From NCBI GenBank assembly GCA_025449115.1, contig JAHLKC010000045.1:124001-188000 (forward strand): a stretch of DNA of 64,000 nucleotides, in the 5' to 3' direction. A model generated the notes under the pieces. The model saw only the letters and a program-made list of their open reading frames with translations. It ran no database searches and had not been told where the DNA came from. Each line of letters starts with the position of its first letter. Position 1 is the first letter of the stretch. Below are positions 9,960-21,945 of the stretch, piece by piece. A program made the position numbers and the translations under genes. The stretch comes from Chytridium lagenaria (taxonomy: Eukaryota > Chytridiomycota > Chytridiomycetes > Chytridiales > Chytridiaceae).

Positions 9960-12900
9960 TCACTTTCTCAACTGCGTTCCCCGTAACGCCAAACTGCTCA
10001 CTACAACACAGACAGAGCTAAGAGCCATAGCAAGTCCAGCCATCCAGGGAGCTAATCGGATGTGTAAAAATGGGTACAATACACCAGCAGCCACAGGAAT
10101 CCCAACAATGTTGTAGCCAAATGCTGCCACCAAATTCCATCGAATCCGACGCATCACCACAGTAGAGAGATGGAGGAGTGCAGGTATGTCGAGAGGATCT
10201 GAGCGAAGTAGAACAGCTGACGCTGACTCGATGGCAATGTCTGAACCAGCCCCCATCGCAACTCTATATAGAAAAAACAGAAGCAATTTTGTAAGCCAAT
10301 CTAACGTGCCTTTGCAGCTAGTATAAAAAAAACACAAAAAACATACCCCAAGTCCGCCTTTGCAAGTGCAATAGAGTCATTTATCCCATCACCAACAAAA
10401 GCCACCTTCCCTCCACTTCTCCGTCCTCTATGACTGCCCTGCACAGTCTCCCTCATGATATTCTCTACCGCGAAGCCCTTATCCGCCGGCAAACAATCCG
10501 CAATAACATTCTCTTCCAAAATCCCAACAGTGCTGGCAACAGCAAGCGCCGTAGCCCTATGATCCCCAGTCAACAGAACAACACGTTTCCCCATTTTCGT
10601 AAGCATCTCCACCGCCTTAAAGCTATTCTTATGCGGTGGATCCGAAACCCCAAGCACTGCCAGCAAATTTCCCTCAGTCCGATGATCATCCGTCCTCACG
10701 ATCGGATCCTTCCACCCAACAAAGATCGGAGAACATCCCGAATTTTGCCACGACTCCACTTTCTGCAAAGAATTTTGAAGGTCCACATCTAAGGCTGTCT
10801 TCGTGCACCGGTTTGACTCAATAACCCACCGCCGACTCCCTACAAACACCCGTCTCGATTGATTTACATCTTTTCGAATGACAGTTGCGGCAAGGCCCAT
10901 ACCCGGAGTTTCAACTATATCAGTCACCTCGAAAAGACGACCGACTTCCGCGGCAGATCCTGCCAACCGGGCTTTGCAGAAATCTACTGCAGCTTTCGCG
11001 AGAGGATGAGTACTGGAGGATTCGGTCTTGGAAATGAGAGACAGAAGCTCCCCATCAGAAGAAATAAAAGATGCGTTGGGATCGGGGGTCGGAGGCAGTA
11101 GGAAGAGGGATTCCGTGACGGCGGGTTCGCCGGAAGTTAAAGTACCGGTTTTGTCGAAAATGATGGTGGAGACAGAGCTTCCCATTTGTAATGCGGCTCC
11201 TCCACCCTTAATCAAGACTCCGTACTTCGCAGCAACTTTTCATAAACATATGTCAGTTACCTTTGGAATAAACTAACTTAAGAATAAATGAAGGGAGAAA
11301 AGTCGATCCATTGAAAAACTTACCTCCAGTTCCTACCATCACGGCCGTCGGAGTTGCCAATCCAAGCGCACAAGGACAAGCAATGACGAGTACCGCCACC
11401 GCAAACTTCATAGCAAACACAAATTGTGTCTCCCCTTCATTCAACCATTTTTGTGGAAGATTTGGAATGCTCGCCCAAATCACAAACGTTCCAATGGACA
11501 ACATCACCACAGTCGGAACAAAAACTCTTGATATCGAATCCGCCAATGCTTGAATTGGAGCTCGGGAAGATTGCGCATCTTCAACCATGGATACAATACG
11601 GGCTAATGCTGTTTCAGAGCCGACGCGAAGAGCTTTGATCAAAACGGGGGAGACGGTGTTGACGGTGCCACCAGTTACAGTGTCACCTTTGCCCTTGGCT
11701 AAGGGTAACGGCTCGCCAGTAAGCATGCTCTCGTCTGCGTAGGTGGAACCATCAAAGACGATGCCGTCACATGGGAATCTCGCACCGGGTGTGATTTTTA
11801 ATATATCACCGACTAAAGCAATAGTGTAAGTGACAACCACATAAGATGAAAGGAATGCTATTGTAAGGCAACGAACCCTGCACGAGTCCAATAGGTATTT
11901 CCTTTTCATCAATGACTTGCTGTTTCCCGCCCTCTCCTACGGCTTCAGACATATTCACCAAAATGGCTTTATCCGGCGAAAGATTCATCAGCTTAGTCAC
12001 GGCCTCCCCTGTCTTTCCTTTCGCGAAACACTCCATGTACTTCCCCAGAAGCACAAAAAAGATCAAAAGTACTGAAGTTTCAAAGTATAGATGTTCCCCC
12101 ATTTTTTGACGAATTATGGAATCGATGATAGAATAGACGGAATAGAAATACGCAGCCGAAGTTCCAAGTGCAATCAATACATCCATCTAAAGAACCGTTA
12201 ATTACAAAGGATAATTAGAGCTTACATTGGCTGATCTTGTGTACCGAAGAGACTTGTAAGCGCCTTTGTAAAATCTAAACCCAATCCAAAATTGAACTGG
12301 TGTTGCCAACAATAGCGAAGAAAGGCAATAATCGATAACCCTGGCACAATCTCACGCATCATCTCCCTTCTTACAGGATTGTCTTCCGGTAAGCCCATTT
12401 CAATAACCATCGACAAAACGAAGATCGGGACTGCAAAGACTAAAGCAGATAGCGTTGCGTTTCGGAAGTTTCGAAGCTCCTCGGCGTCTTTTACTTGGGT
12501 AAGGTTTGAAGTCGAGTTTGGGTCAGCAAGCTCTGCTTCATATCCAAGTTCGGTTATCATCTCTATCACATCGCGGGGACCAACAGCGACAGGGTCATGC
12601 TTTACAGTTGCCTTTGTAAGATACTATTAGACATTATCCTATACCAGTTATAATTACCTTATGGGTCAGGAGGCTCACTGATACATCACGAATTCCATGC
12701 TTGGATCTCAATGTACTTTCAATCGCGTTCACGCACGACGCGCAAGTTATCCCAGTAACTGCCAAATGTATAGTGGCAAGAATAGGCTCGGACGATTGCG
12801 AAACAACGACTTCCTGAAGAGGGGCAGCTTCCGTTGAGAGATAAGCTAGAGGAGATACACCTTCAGAGGTTGAATTGAGAACTTCGTACAATTCATCGAT

Positions 12901-14044
12901 CTTTACAGCAATATCCTCTAAAGCCACGACAGCGGGGTCATACACCACAGATGCTTTTTGAGGTAGTAAGCTGACTTGACCGATTCGCTATCGACACCCG
13001 GGATGGAGTTGAGTATGTTTTCTAAGGTTCCAACGCAAGCGGCACAGGTCATGCCATGGATGACAAAGGTTCCACGACGTCGGACACTGGAACCTAGAAA
13101 AAAACAATTTGTAAGCTGTGGTAATTGAAGGAAGAGAGTAGACAACCACCTTGCAAAGATCCAACTCCAAGACCTCCATGTAGCTCTCTTTTGGACGACG
13201 AACCAACAACCATGAAACCCATATCATCTACTTTTGAGCGAGACGCATGGGAGAGGTCTGAACGACATCGTGATAAACTCTTGCTTGCTGTGGCGAGAAA
13301 TTGGTTTCCACGGCTTTCACTCCCGGAAGCCTAACACAGCATCCTCCACATGTTTTGTACAGGACCCGCAAGTCATGCCTTGAATGTCCAGGGTTGTCCA
13401 TGCAAAAATCTGGTCATCGTCTTCCAAGTCCAAATCATCATCCTCAAATGAGTCCTCCAGAATCTGCACATCACGGTATCCTTGGTTAATCAGCAAAGTT
13501 CGACAGTTCTCTATCAGAGACGGTGCAAAGCCTTGCTTAAAGTATAAATCAATCTTGTGATGGCGTTAGAATGTCCAACAATATTGGGCACTCACTGTTA
13601 CAGCATCCTTTTCGCCTTCGTTTCCAGGTACAAGCGACACTCCTCGAAGTGACAGGATGTCGGAAGCGAGGATTCTTCGAACATTTGCCAGCACGCAGTT
13701 CCTAGTTAGATTCGACGAATGCCGAATAGCAGGGTCTCGAATACATGAAGGTAGTCCGTTTGAAGCAGTAGACTTGACCGGCAGTTCCACACGAAGGCGA
13801 GCCCTGTAAATCGGAGATGCAGAGACCTGCACAGTCCTACACTTGCAGCGCAAGCATTCGCAATGGGTACATGTGCATGATGATGTAAGCGGTGCCATGT
13901 CGTCGTCATCAGGTCCGGACAGGAACTTTGCGTACTGAGCTCCCTTCTTGCGGATTTCTTTTGGTCTTGTTTCCCTTTAGAGCAACCGCATGAAGTCCCA
14001 GTCGAACCTGCGCAACAGCCGCTGCTGCCTCCCATTGATGCCAT
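9960..14044 (-). CDS. Cu(+)-transporting P1B-type ATPase (CCC2/ATP7 type)
   Basis: Multi-exon heavy-metal ATPase that pumps Cu(+) across a Golgi or secretory membrane. The N-terminus is Cys-rich (CCAGSTGTSCGCS near 14015; CTCTHCECLRCKC near 13850). Then come three metal-binding HMA domains with GMTCGSC (about 13360), GMTCAAC (about 13050) and GITCASC (about 12745). The pump core follows: DESMLTGEPLPLAKGKGD, the transmembrane CPC motif in IACPCALGLATPTAV, the phosphorylation site FDKTGTLTSGEPA, the STHPLA signature (usually SEHP), a TGDH loop, GDGINDSIALAKAD, and C-terminal membrane helices with YN.VGIPVAAG and M..SSVCVVVSS. These residues define the P1B-1 (Cu+) subclass. Four places (about 13330, 13233, 12975 and 12312) are one base short of the conserved frame. 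The start at 14044 is provisional. It is divergent from Dicer. Confidence 0.88.
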
Positions 14045-14103
14045 CAGACGTTGAAGTTGATTTCAAAAGGTTTGCTTCTTATATAAGCAGATTTTTTTTG
14101 CGC

Positions 14104-17100
14104 ATGACATTGCCAACAGCAGTCCCTTCAGAGGGATCTAAGGAAATGTCAGTCTCGAAGGACTCATCAGCATCACTAAAGGGCACAATGAGCGACGGGG
14201 ATATGGTGCGGCCGTCGCAGAAACCATCTTACCAGCCTCGGTCTTATCAGATTCAACTATTCGAGAAGCCAAAGTAAGCTTGATCTTGTCGAGTGGCATG
14301 GATTGATGTGACTTCTAGAAAGAGAATACCATCGCAGTCTTGGAAACAGGAACGGGGAAGACTCTCATTGCGCTTCTTCTCTTGAAGTATATCAGGGATT
14401 TGGATTTGGGCACGGAGCTTGTAAGTACTTTCCTGGGAGACCTGGTTTAAACCTTTTTTAAGAAACGAATCTCGGTTTTTTGGTGCCAACCGTGACCCTC
14501 ACCACCCAGCAGTCGGATTATATACGGCAAAATTCAGACCTTAGGGTGTCTCACTTCTCGGGAAGTAGTTCAGAACAAGTATGCGCGTACTTCTTCCCTT
14601 TTGTTTAGCCACCAAACTTGGCTTATTCCATAGTTCTCAATATTAATACGTTTCTCAAGCTTACTGAAAGCCGCTGGCGGAAGCATTTTGCCGAATGCGA
14701 CTGCTTGTCATGACACCAGCAATATTTGAGCACATTTTGCGGCATGCATATATCTCGATAAAAGAGGTACTGACAAAGGCTTTATTTGACGCTGACATTA
14801 AAAGGTAAACTTGCTTATTCTGGATGAGTGCCATCACGCTCGTGGAAACTCGCCCTACAACCAGATCATGTCTATTCATTATGCCAGATGTGAAATCAGG
14901 TATCGCCGAAGGTCTTTGGCATGACTGCATCGCCATCTTCGTCAAAAGCGGAGGTCAGCGCAGCTATAAAGTAAGTTTTTACATTGTTGTCTAAGCCATA
15001 TCATTCACTCATTCTAGGCAGCTGGAAGCCAATCTCTTTTGCACTGCTTTCACAGCGAGTAACGTTGGTGAGGTTCGGCAATACTCCAATCCCGCTGAAG
15101 AGGAGATCATCTTCTTTACAGAAGTTCGGTGCATGCCCACCAGCATTATTTCGCAGTTTTCTCCTTTGATCGCCAAAGGAGAAAAGTACCTAATCAAATT
15201 TACCGAGATACAGCAGCCATAGCTACGACCTGGGCCCTGTTTGTGCGGACATGTTTTTAAAAGTCCTTCGGATACAAGTTCAGGAGACACAAGACAGGGA
15301 GTTGGAGTCTCAAAGGCTTTCCCAAGATCCTAGAGTTAAATCAGCTGAAAGACCAACTTCAGAAGATTTCCAGATGGATATCGATGAGGTTCTCGAGGAG
15401 GTTCAAGCGAACTCAGATGATAAAGAGGAAAGATTCAAGAAATGGTTATTCGTAAGCAATTTCTAGACGCCACTGTTTCACTATCGAACGAAATTCTTGA
15501 CGTGCAAGGAGATATCGATGTTGCAATTTGTCGGATAAGGCACAAGTTCTCATCAACATCCTCAAAGGATACAAAGAATTCGGAGATATGTTTTGTGGCA
15601 TCATTTTCACGGAACGTAGATCAACGGCTCAGATGCTAAGCTTGATACTTCAAAGAGTGGCGGACCTTAAGTTTTGAGTATTGCGGCTTTGGTCGGGCAC
15701 GGAAATACGGGGATTAGACTAAGGGAATCCAACATGAATATTGGCAACCAGAAGAAAGTGGTTGAAAGCTTTAGAGCCGGATCGATAAATCTTATGATTG
15801 CAACAAGTGTACGTGGTGTTGTAGTTGTTTTGGACTTATTTTTCAAATAGGTTGCCGAGGAAGGACTTGACATTCAGCCCTGCATGCTTGTTGTAAGGTT
15901 TGAATAATGCCGTTGCTCTGATTTTGTTTTCTAAAAACGCTCATAGATTTGATATGGCAAAGCACATGATTCAAAACATCCAGTCTCGTGGGCGCGCCAG
16001 AAGTATGAAGGCCAGATACATCCAGATGGTCCCAAAAAACAACGAGGCGGCTCTTCAAAGTCTTCGAGAAATGAAGTCGAAGGAAGCTGCCATGAAGTTT
16101 GAGCTTTCTCGAGACAAAACCGACATGGACTCTCTGTCTCAAGATCTTGAACACGTTGAGGAATACGTTGTGCCCACTACTGGAGCTAAAGTCACCTCGT
16201 TATCGGCCGTTCCTTTATTAACGATTACTGCAACCGGTTACCATCGGATTCTTTCTCCTGCAATGGGCCAGAGTACAACATTGGAGTTATGACGTATCCA
16301 AAGGCAACGGAATTCATGGGATTTATCTGCGCTGTAAGTTTGCCTCGGAACGTTCCAAAGGAGGGTCGTTACGTCACTGGCTTTGTTCAGCGAAGTAAAC
16401 AGGCTGCACGGAGAAGCGCGGCGTTTGAAGCTGTGAAGAAACTTGTGGAGATTGGCGAGCTTGATGAACGGCTTCGACCTGCGAGGTTTCTCAAGATGCC
16501 TGGATCTAACGTACATGTGCCGACGGATTTAGAGCATGAGATTGAGCTTGGGATTGAACGAGTTGCCGAGGACGAACTTGCTGAGTCTCAGTATCCTGTT
16601 GCTACACCATTGGGCTTTTAAAGACGGTTGGGAGAAGCGAAGGGGGTGGTTGGTCCTTGTTCAGGTTGAGGATCAGCATAAGGTACATCGGTTTTTGGAT
16701 TTTGGATTGTTGGTGCCTGCTCCATTGATGAACGAGCTTGAAGACACGTGTTTGATCTCACTAGATGACCGTCCCTCAAAACTGAAGCTCTGCATGAGTA
16801 AGCAGTCGATTGATTTGACTGATCGCTATGAAGAGCTTTTGAAGTATGGGAAGGTCATCTGGTCAGCTCTATTGAGAAAGGGCAATCAAAAAATTTCGCC
16901 AAGCTATCTCGTCGTTCCTCTTGCGAAGGACGGTGAACACGCACGGGTTTCAGTGATTAATGGTGAACCATTGGAGGATGTGATTGATTGGAATGTTGTA
17001 AAAGTATCTTCTCTCAGCCTATGGACAGAGCCCAACGCGGGGTTTGAGAAGACGTTATATGACATACCGAAATATTTCATGGAGTTGCGCGAGGAGCTCG

Positions 17101-18922
17101 TGGTGGGTGACCGATGGTTTTATAATCGAAAGTATAAGGTCATGAGAGTGGAAGAGGGCAAAAACCCTTTCAACACTGCCTACGCTGGTTTCAACAGTGT
17201 TGCAGACTTTTACCGATTGAGACTTGGGACAAAGGAAGAGATCAAGAAGGACCAATGTCTGCTTCTCGCAACACCTATCCCGCATATCCATCAAGGCAGC
17301 GTATCGCAGGATTCCCCATCCTCTACCATTGTCTTTCTCATTCCACAGTTTTGCACGCCTTACCCTGTTTCATCCACCCTGTTGATTCGGTCAGGGCTGT
17401 ACCTCCCTTTAGTGATTCGTGCCATCCATTTCGGTATACTCGCGTTGGAGCTTCGCGAACGGACGGGTTTGGAAGCCCATATCGCACCTGACATGATGAT
17501 GGACGCTACGAATGCTCTTGGAGCCAAGAGTGGACGGAATTATGAGAGGCTTGAATTTCTGGGTGATTCGTTCCTGAAGCTCCATATCTCTTTACACATG
17601 TTTTGCAAGTACCCTGCCAAGAATGAAGGGTGGTTGACGACGACGAGAAAGATATTGGAACGGAACTCGAATTTGAAGCATCGAGGGATGAAGTTGGGGT
17701 TTCCTTCTTCGGTGCTCTCGCAAAGTATCAGTAGGAAGACTTGGACTGTGCCGGATCTTGAGGTGCCGACGATGCAGGTGATGTCGAACAAGTTGATTGC
17801 GGATACGGTTGAGGCTGTTATTGGGGGGTGTTATATGAAGAGTGGAGCTCAGGGTGGGGGGTTTGCTGTGAGTAAGTTGTTGGCTATGGAGGATTTTCAT
17901 TCGGATTGGATAAAGTATGCTGAGATGTTTAAGGATAATGTGGGGGCGCTTGGAAGGTCTGTGGAGGAGTATCTCGATGAGGATGGGAGAGCGTATAAAT
18001 CGAGGATGCATATGTGTCAAAGGATTGAGGATATGTTTGGGTACAAGTTTAAAGATTCGTTTCTTCTCGCTGAGGCTTTGACGCATTCATCAGCGATTCA
18101 GGACGGATCATTATCTTGTTACCAAAGACTAGAGTTTTTAGGTAAAACCTAGCCTGTTTTGTTGCTTTTTTATTTGCGGGGCTCCTTTTTCTCATCCTTG
18201 TTTTTTTGTGTGTCTAAGGTGATTCCGTATTGGGTTTTGCTATTGCCGCCATTCTATACCGCGAGCAAGACACTGCTCAACCGGGACTCCTTTCTGACCT
18301 TAAAGTCGAACTTGTCAACAACCAATTCCTCGGTACCGCTTCCTTCTACATGGGTCTTCACAAACTCCTCATCCACATGAGCCCTCCCTAACCAGCACCA
18401 TCACCGACTTTGCCCACGCCCTTGAAGCACGTCTCGACATCACCAAACGCAAACTCGCAAAACCCCACATCCGCGCTCCACCACGCCGCCCCTCCATCTG
18501 TCACCAAAAAACCATCCCACAACTCTTTAAGCAACCACAAACCCCTCCCCGCTCATTCCCAGGACCCTCCTAAATCCACAAAGCGTACGCTTGAGCAAGC
18601 CGAGACGCCACGAGCCGAGAAACCATTGTTTTGGTTAGACCTCCCTGTTGCGCCTAAGGCGGTCAGTGATATGTATGAGGCGGTGCTTGGAGCGATTTTC
18701 TTGGATTCGGGGTGTTGTCTTGCGGAGGCGGAGAAGGCGATCAGGAAGACGTTGATGGGACCTTGGTGGCCGTATTTTTTGGAGGCGGGGATTAAGACTG
18801 TGGAAGGGATGAGGGCTGCGCAGATGCTTGCGGATGGGAAGGGGATGGGGTATGATTATGTGAGGGATTTGACGAGGGTGGCGACGATGGTGGGGTGTAA
18901 AGAGGTTATTGTGCAGTGAGTT

Positions 18923-18970
<48 letters not shown>

Positions 18971-19995
18971 TCTTTTTGATCTCTTTGGGTCCAAGTAATT
19001 AGATTTATTTTTTTGGCCACTTTTTTTTTATTTTAATTTCTGCCTTTTTTTATTGAATTATAGGTGCGTTGAGCAACCCGATAAACGCGGATTCTGGGAC
19101 TGCACGATCAAGAAACACAATGTACTGTTGAGTTCTGTTTCTGGTAATTCCAAGAAACGCGTTCGACGCGAGGCAACGTTAGCAGCGATCCCTGTGCTCG
19201 AAAAATACAAGACGGAGGTGGATGAGCATTGTCAATGCAATGCGACGACTTTGTGGAAGCAGAGGAGGAGCGTGATGAGATTGATGAGGAGGTTGGGAGG
19301 CTTGTGAAAGAGATTGAGGAGGGGAGGTGGAGGGAGATTTATCCTGGGGCTGTTGTTGGTGGTGAGGAGGGACGGTGGGGTATGGAGGATGTGAAGATGG
19401 AGGTGGATGTTGGGGTGATGGAGGAGGAGGAGAAGAGACGGCTTGTGAGTAAGGTTGTTGATGTGATGGCGAGGGAAGAGTATGATGTTGCCGAGTTGTT
19501 GATGGAGGTTGCTGGGATGGAGGTTGTGACTGTTGGGGAGGAGGAGGGGGAGGGGGTTGAGGGGTTGGTGGTGGAGGATGGGCTTTTGATGCCGGCGAGG
19601 AAGCGGAGGATGGTGGTGTTGAATGTGAAGGAGGTTGGGATTGAGATGGGAAGGGGGGTTTGTGGGGTCACCGAGGAGGGTGTATGGGAATGGGGATGGG
19701 GATGGGGATGTTTTTGTGGAGAAGAGGGGAAGGGAGTTCAGGGTGGAGGAAAGGGAGTTGAGGGTGGGGATAAAGGGGATGGGGAGAATGCGAGGGAAAG
19801 GGTATTGTGATTGATTGGGGGGCGGGAGGGGAGGAGGAGGATGACAAAGTTGAGATTGGGGTGGGGGTGACGGGGAATGGGTTGTGGGGAGGGGCTGTGA
19901 CGAGTGTGTGTTGGGGGTGTAGGAATGGGTTTGTGGATTGGGATGAGATGGACGTTGATGTTAAGAAGGAGGTGAAGGAGGAAGTGATACGTTAA
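14104..19995 (+). CDS. Dicer-like ribonuclease III
   Basis: Multidomain dsRNA endonuclease of RNA interference. In order: SYQIQLFEK before an intron; Walker A ETGTGKT (about 14345); VPTVTLTTQQSDYI; VMTPAIFEHILRH; DECHHARGN (DECH box, about 14830, after a 39-nt intron with a CTGAC branch-like site); GMTASP; helicase C with DKAQVLINILKGY, IFTERRS, ATSVAEEGLDIQPCMLVVR and QSRGRAR; the Dicer dimerisation fold (about 16210-16500); platform/PAZ-like region (about 16800-17300, with VADFYRLRLGT); RNase IIIa NYERLEFLGDSFLKL (17537-17581); RNase IIIb YQRLEFLGDSVLGFAI (18120-18240, split by an intron); and a C-terminal dsRNA-binding domain (19063-19215). Both RNase III signatures keep their Glu and Asp. 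Frame breaks occur near 14708, 14891, 15674, 16221, 16618 (one base too many) and 18386. The acidic tail after 19229 is in another frame, so the C-terminus (19307, 19810 or 19995) is uncertain. Confidence 0.88.
18926..18969 (+). repeat. 44-nt poly-T run inside a Dicer intron
   Basis: An uninterrupted run of 44 T follows a GTGAGT donor at 18916 and precedes the TTATAG acceptor at about 19062, between the RNase IIIb and dsRBD exons. More T-rich sequence follows to 19050. The exact length is likely polymorphic or unreliable. Confidence 0.9.
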
Positions 19996-20806
19996 GTGGA
20001 CGTGTTTTTTTTTTGTTTGACGCGTTGTGGATTTCGTTCATGCCCATGTTTATTTTATATTTTTTATTTTATGATTATCTTTTTACGTTTTTCTGTTTTT
20101 ATGAATGTTTTTGTTGCTGGAATAGAAGAATAGACATGTAAATATACAAGAGTATTATTTTTATAAAGAAGGCAGTAAAATGATGTATGTAGGTAGAGTA
20201 GGGTAGGGGCAGGTAGTTTAGCACATATACAAGTTGGTCTTTTCATAGACTATTTTATATACATAGTAGTTGATTAGCCATTATTGGGGTATTGTGAAAT
20301 ATTCAATAAAGTGATATTTCACCGTAAGCATATTTCCAAGATGCTATATGTACGGCTTTTCCTTTTACCCCCTCCTGCTTGTACACTAACGAAGTCTTTA
20401 GGATTCGTCATGGTAAGTCTTTACTTACCTTATACGGTATTCAGGTTTTCCCACGGCATTGTATATATGTCGCCGTCGGGTTTCCCTGTTTACCGCCCTT
20501 TTGTATCTTGGGACTTTGTTTTACTTTGTATATATCTCTTCTTTATCCCCTCGCTCATTTATACCCATTGCTTATATGTTTATTTATCCTTTGTTTATGT
20601 TTATGTTGAGCGAGGGGGTCTTACAAATAAAGATAGAGAAGTTGTCCCATCCCAAAACCTGTCCCCAGTCCTGTCCAGGTCCAGGTCCAGGTCTTCTCAC
20701 ATACACACGCGCCTACCTCTGGCACCAACGTTAGTATTAAATAGTCTTACCAGAAGGTGCCTCCGTCAGGTCCTCAGACACACCGCGTATGTTCCGTGGC
20801 GTTGGG

Positions 20807-20942
20807 TGATCGGCTGCTGCAAAGCCCCGATCAGCAAACCCCCCTTCGGCTCACGGCCGGTGAGATAGAGTATCAACGCAGCTTCCCCTCCTCGTCGTCG
20901 TTTTGGGTTTAGAGATTGCCCTTAGCACCGGGAACGCTAAGG
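20807..20942. other. Three adjacent hairpins in a GC-rich island
   Basis: Perfect stems: TGATCGG (20807-20813) with CCGATCA (20827-20833); CTCAC (20850-20854) with GTGAG (20860-20864); and CCTTAGC (20920-20926) with GCTAAGG (20936-20942, 9-nt loop). The surrounding 300 bp is clearly richer in GC than its flanks. Together with the hairpins at 21184-21246 this suggests a structured transcript, but no known RNA family is recognised. Confidence 0.45.
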
Positions 20943-21183
20943 AAACGCCTTTACCGCCGCGATGATTGACGGAATGGGCAAAAATGGTTGTAGGAAGACT
21001 TACTTGAAAACACCGCAGCTAAGTATCTTTTATTTCTGGTTCCGTGCTTGTATCCACCCTTTTCCCCTTTACCTTTCTTTGATTCCCGCTGATCATCATT
21101 GAGCTCCATTCTTTCATGCTCTGGACATTGTTTATCTTTGTCAAGTACACTAAACTTTATTTATTTATGTGTAGACGTTCTAT

Positions 21184-21246
21184 GTACCATTAGAAGGTAC
21201 TAGTCCTATCGAAACTCCTACCATATCTTCGGATACGTGGTAGGAG
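21184..21246. other. Two hairpins, one with a C(UUCG)G tetraloop
   Basis: GTACC (21184-21188) pairs with GGTAC (21196-21200). Then CTCCTACCATATC (21215-21227), the loop TTCG, and GATACGTGGTAGGAG (21232-21246) form a 13-bp stem with a two-base bulge on the 3' side. The loop-closing context is C-UUCG-G, one of the most stable RNA tetraloops, which favours action as RNA over DNA symmetry alone. Confidence 0.5.
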
Positions 21247-21539
21247 GCCGTAGTTTTCACAGTATACCTAGACAAATGTATGTTGGGTAAAATATTTATA
21301 ACCTGTTATGTGTTTATCAGGTATATTATTTAAGTATATATTTACATAGATAGATATGAAAAGCACCAGCCACTTTACATTTAATAAATGTCCATCATCA
21401 ATAAAATAACAAATATTTTATTCAAATTTTTATGTTATTAGTTGCACTTGCAAATAAATAAATAAATAAACATCATAGGTAAAAAAGACACAAACACAAA
21501 CAAACAGGGTTCTGTATTTATTTGTTTATTTTTCTTTCT

Positions 21540-21945
21540 AAAAAAAAGTCATTCATCATTATTCATTATTATTCCATTCCATCCATTCCATTCCATATCC
21601 ATCAAGGCATCAATCATCAACAACCATCAACTACCATCAATCACCATCAATCACCATCAACCTCATCTAAACTACCTCATCCCTCCCTACTACTACTACT
21701 CGTAGATAGATAGATAGATAGATTACTACACTATAGACATCTGCACATCAAACACTCCATTCATTTCATTCATTCATTCATTCAAGGAAAAAGATAATCA
21801 AGTCATTTCAAATTGAACTAATTACATGTGAGTGTTGATGATCGCAATCCTTGTTTTCTGTAGTGGTAAAAGTAGATTAGTTTAACAAGTATGGATGGAT
21901 GGATGGATGAATGGATGGATGAATGAATGGATAGACTAGATGAAA
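21540..21945. repeat. Microsatellite cluster (CATT/CCAT/GATA/ATGG)
   Basis: Consecutive tracts of (CATT)n and ATTCC, (ATCAACC)-like, (GATA)n at 21703-21722, (TTCA)n at 21760-21785 and (ATGG)n/(ATGA)n at 21893-21930. Similar (CCAT)n tracts recur at 23400-23520, 24067-24090, 24440 and 40140-40200. Confidence 0.8.

Noticed and set aside
12900..13400. Programmed frameshifting in the copper ATPase
   Set aside because: Breaks occur at different sequences with no slippery heptamer or downstream structure, and the same kind appears in many other genes; assembly error is simpler.
14762..14812. A frame break in Dicer before the DECH box
   Set aside because: A 39-nt GT-AG intron (GTACTG to AAAAG, with CTGAC inside) restores the conserved order exactly.
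18635..18994. Minus-strand open frame with a poly-lysine start
   Set aside because: It is the antisense of the Dicer poly-T intron and RNase IIIb exon.
20284..20868. 194-codon open frame on the plus strand
   Set aside because: Low-complexity, hydrophobic and compositionally odd with no motif; it overlaps the hairpin island. Treated as chance.
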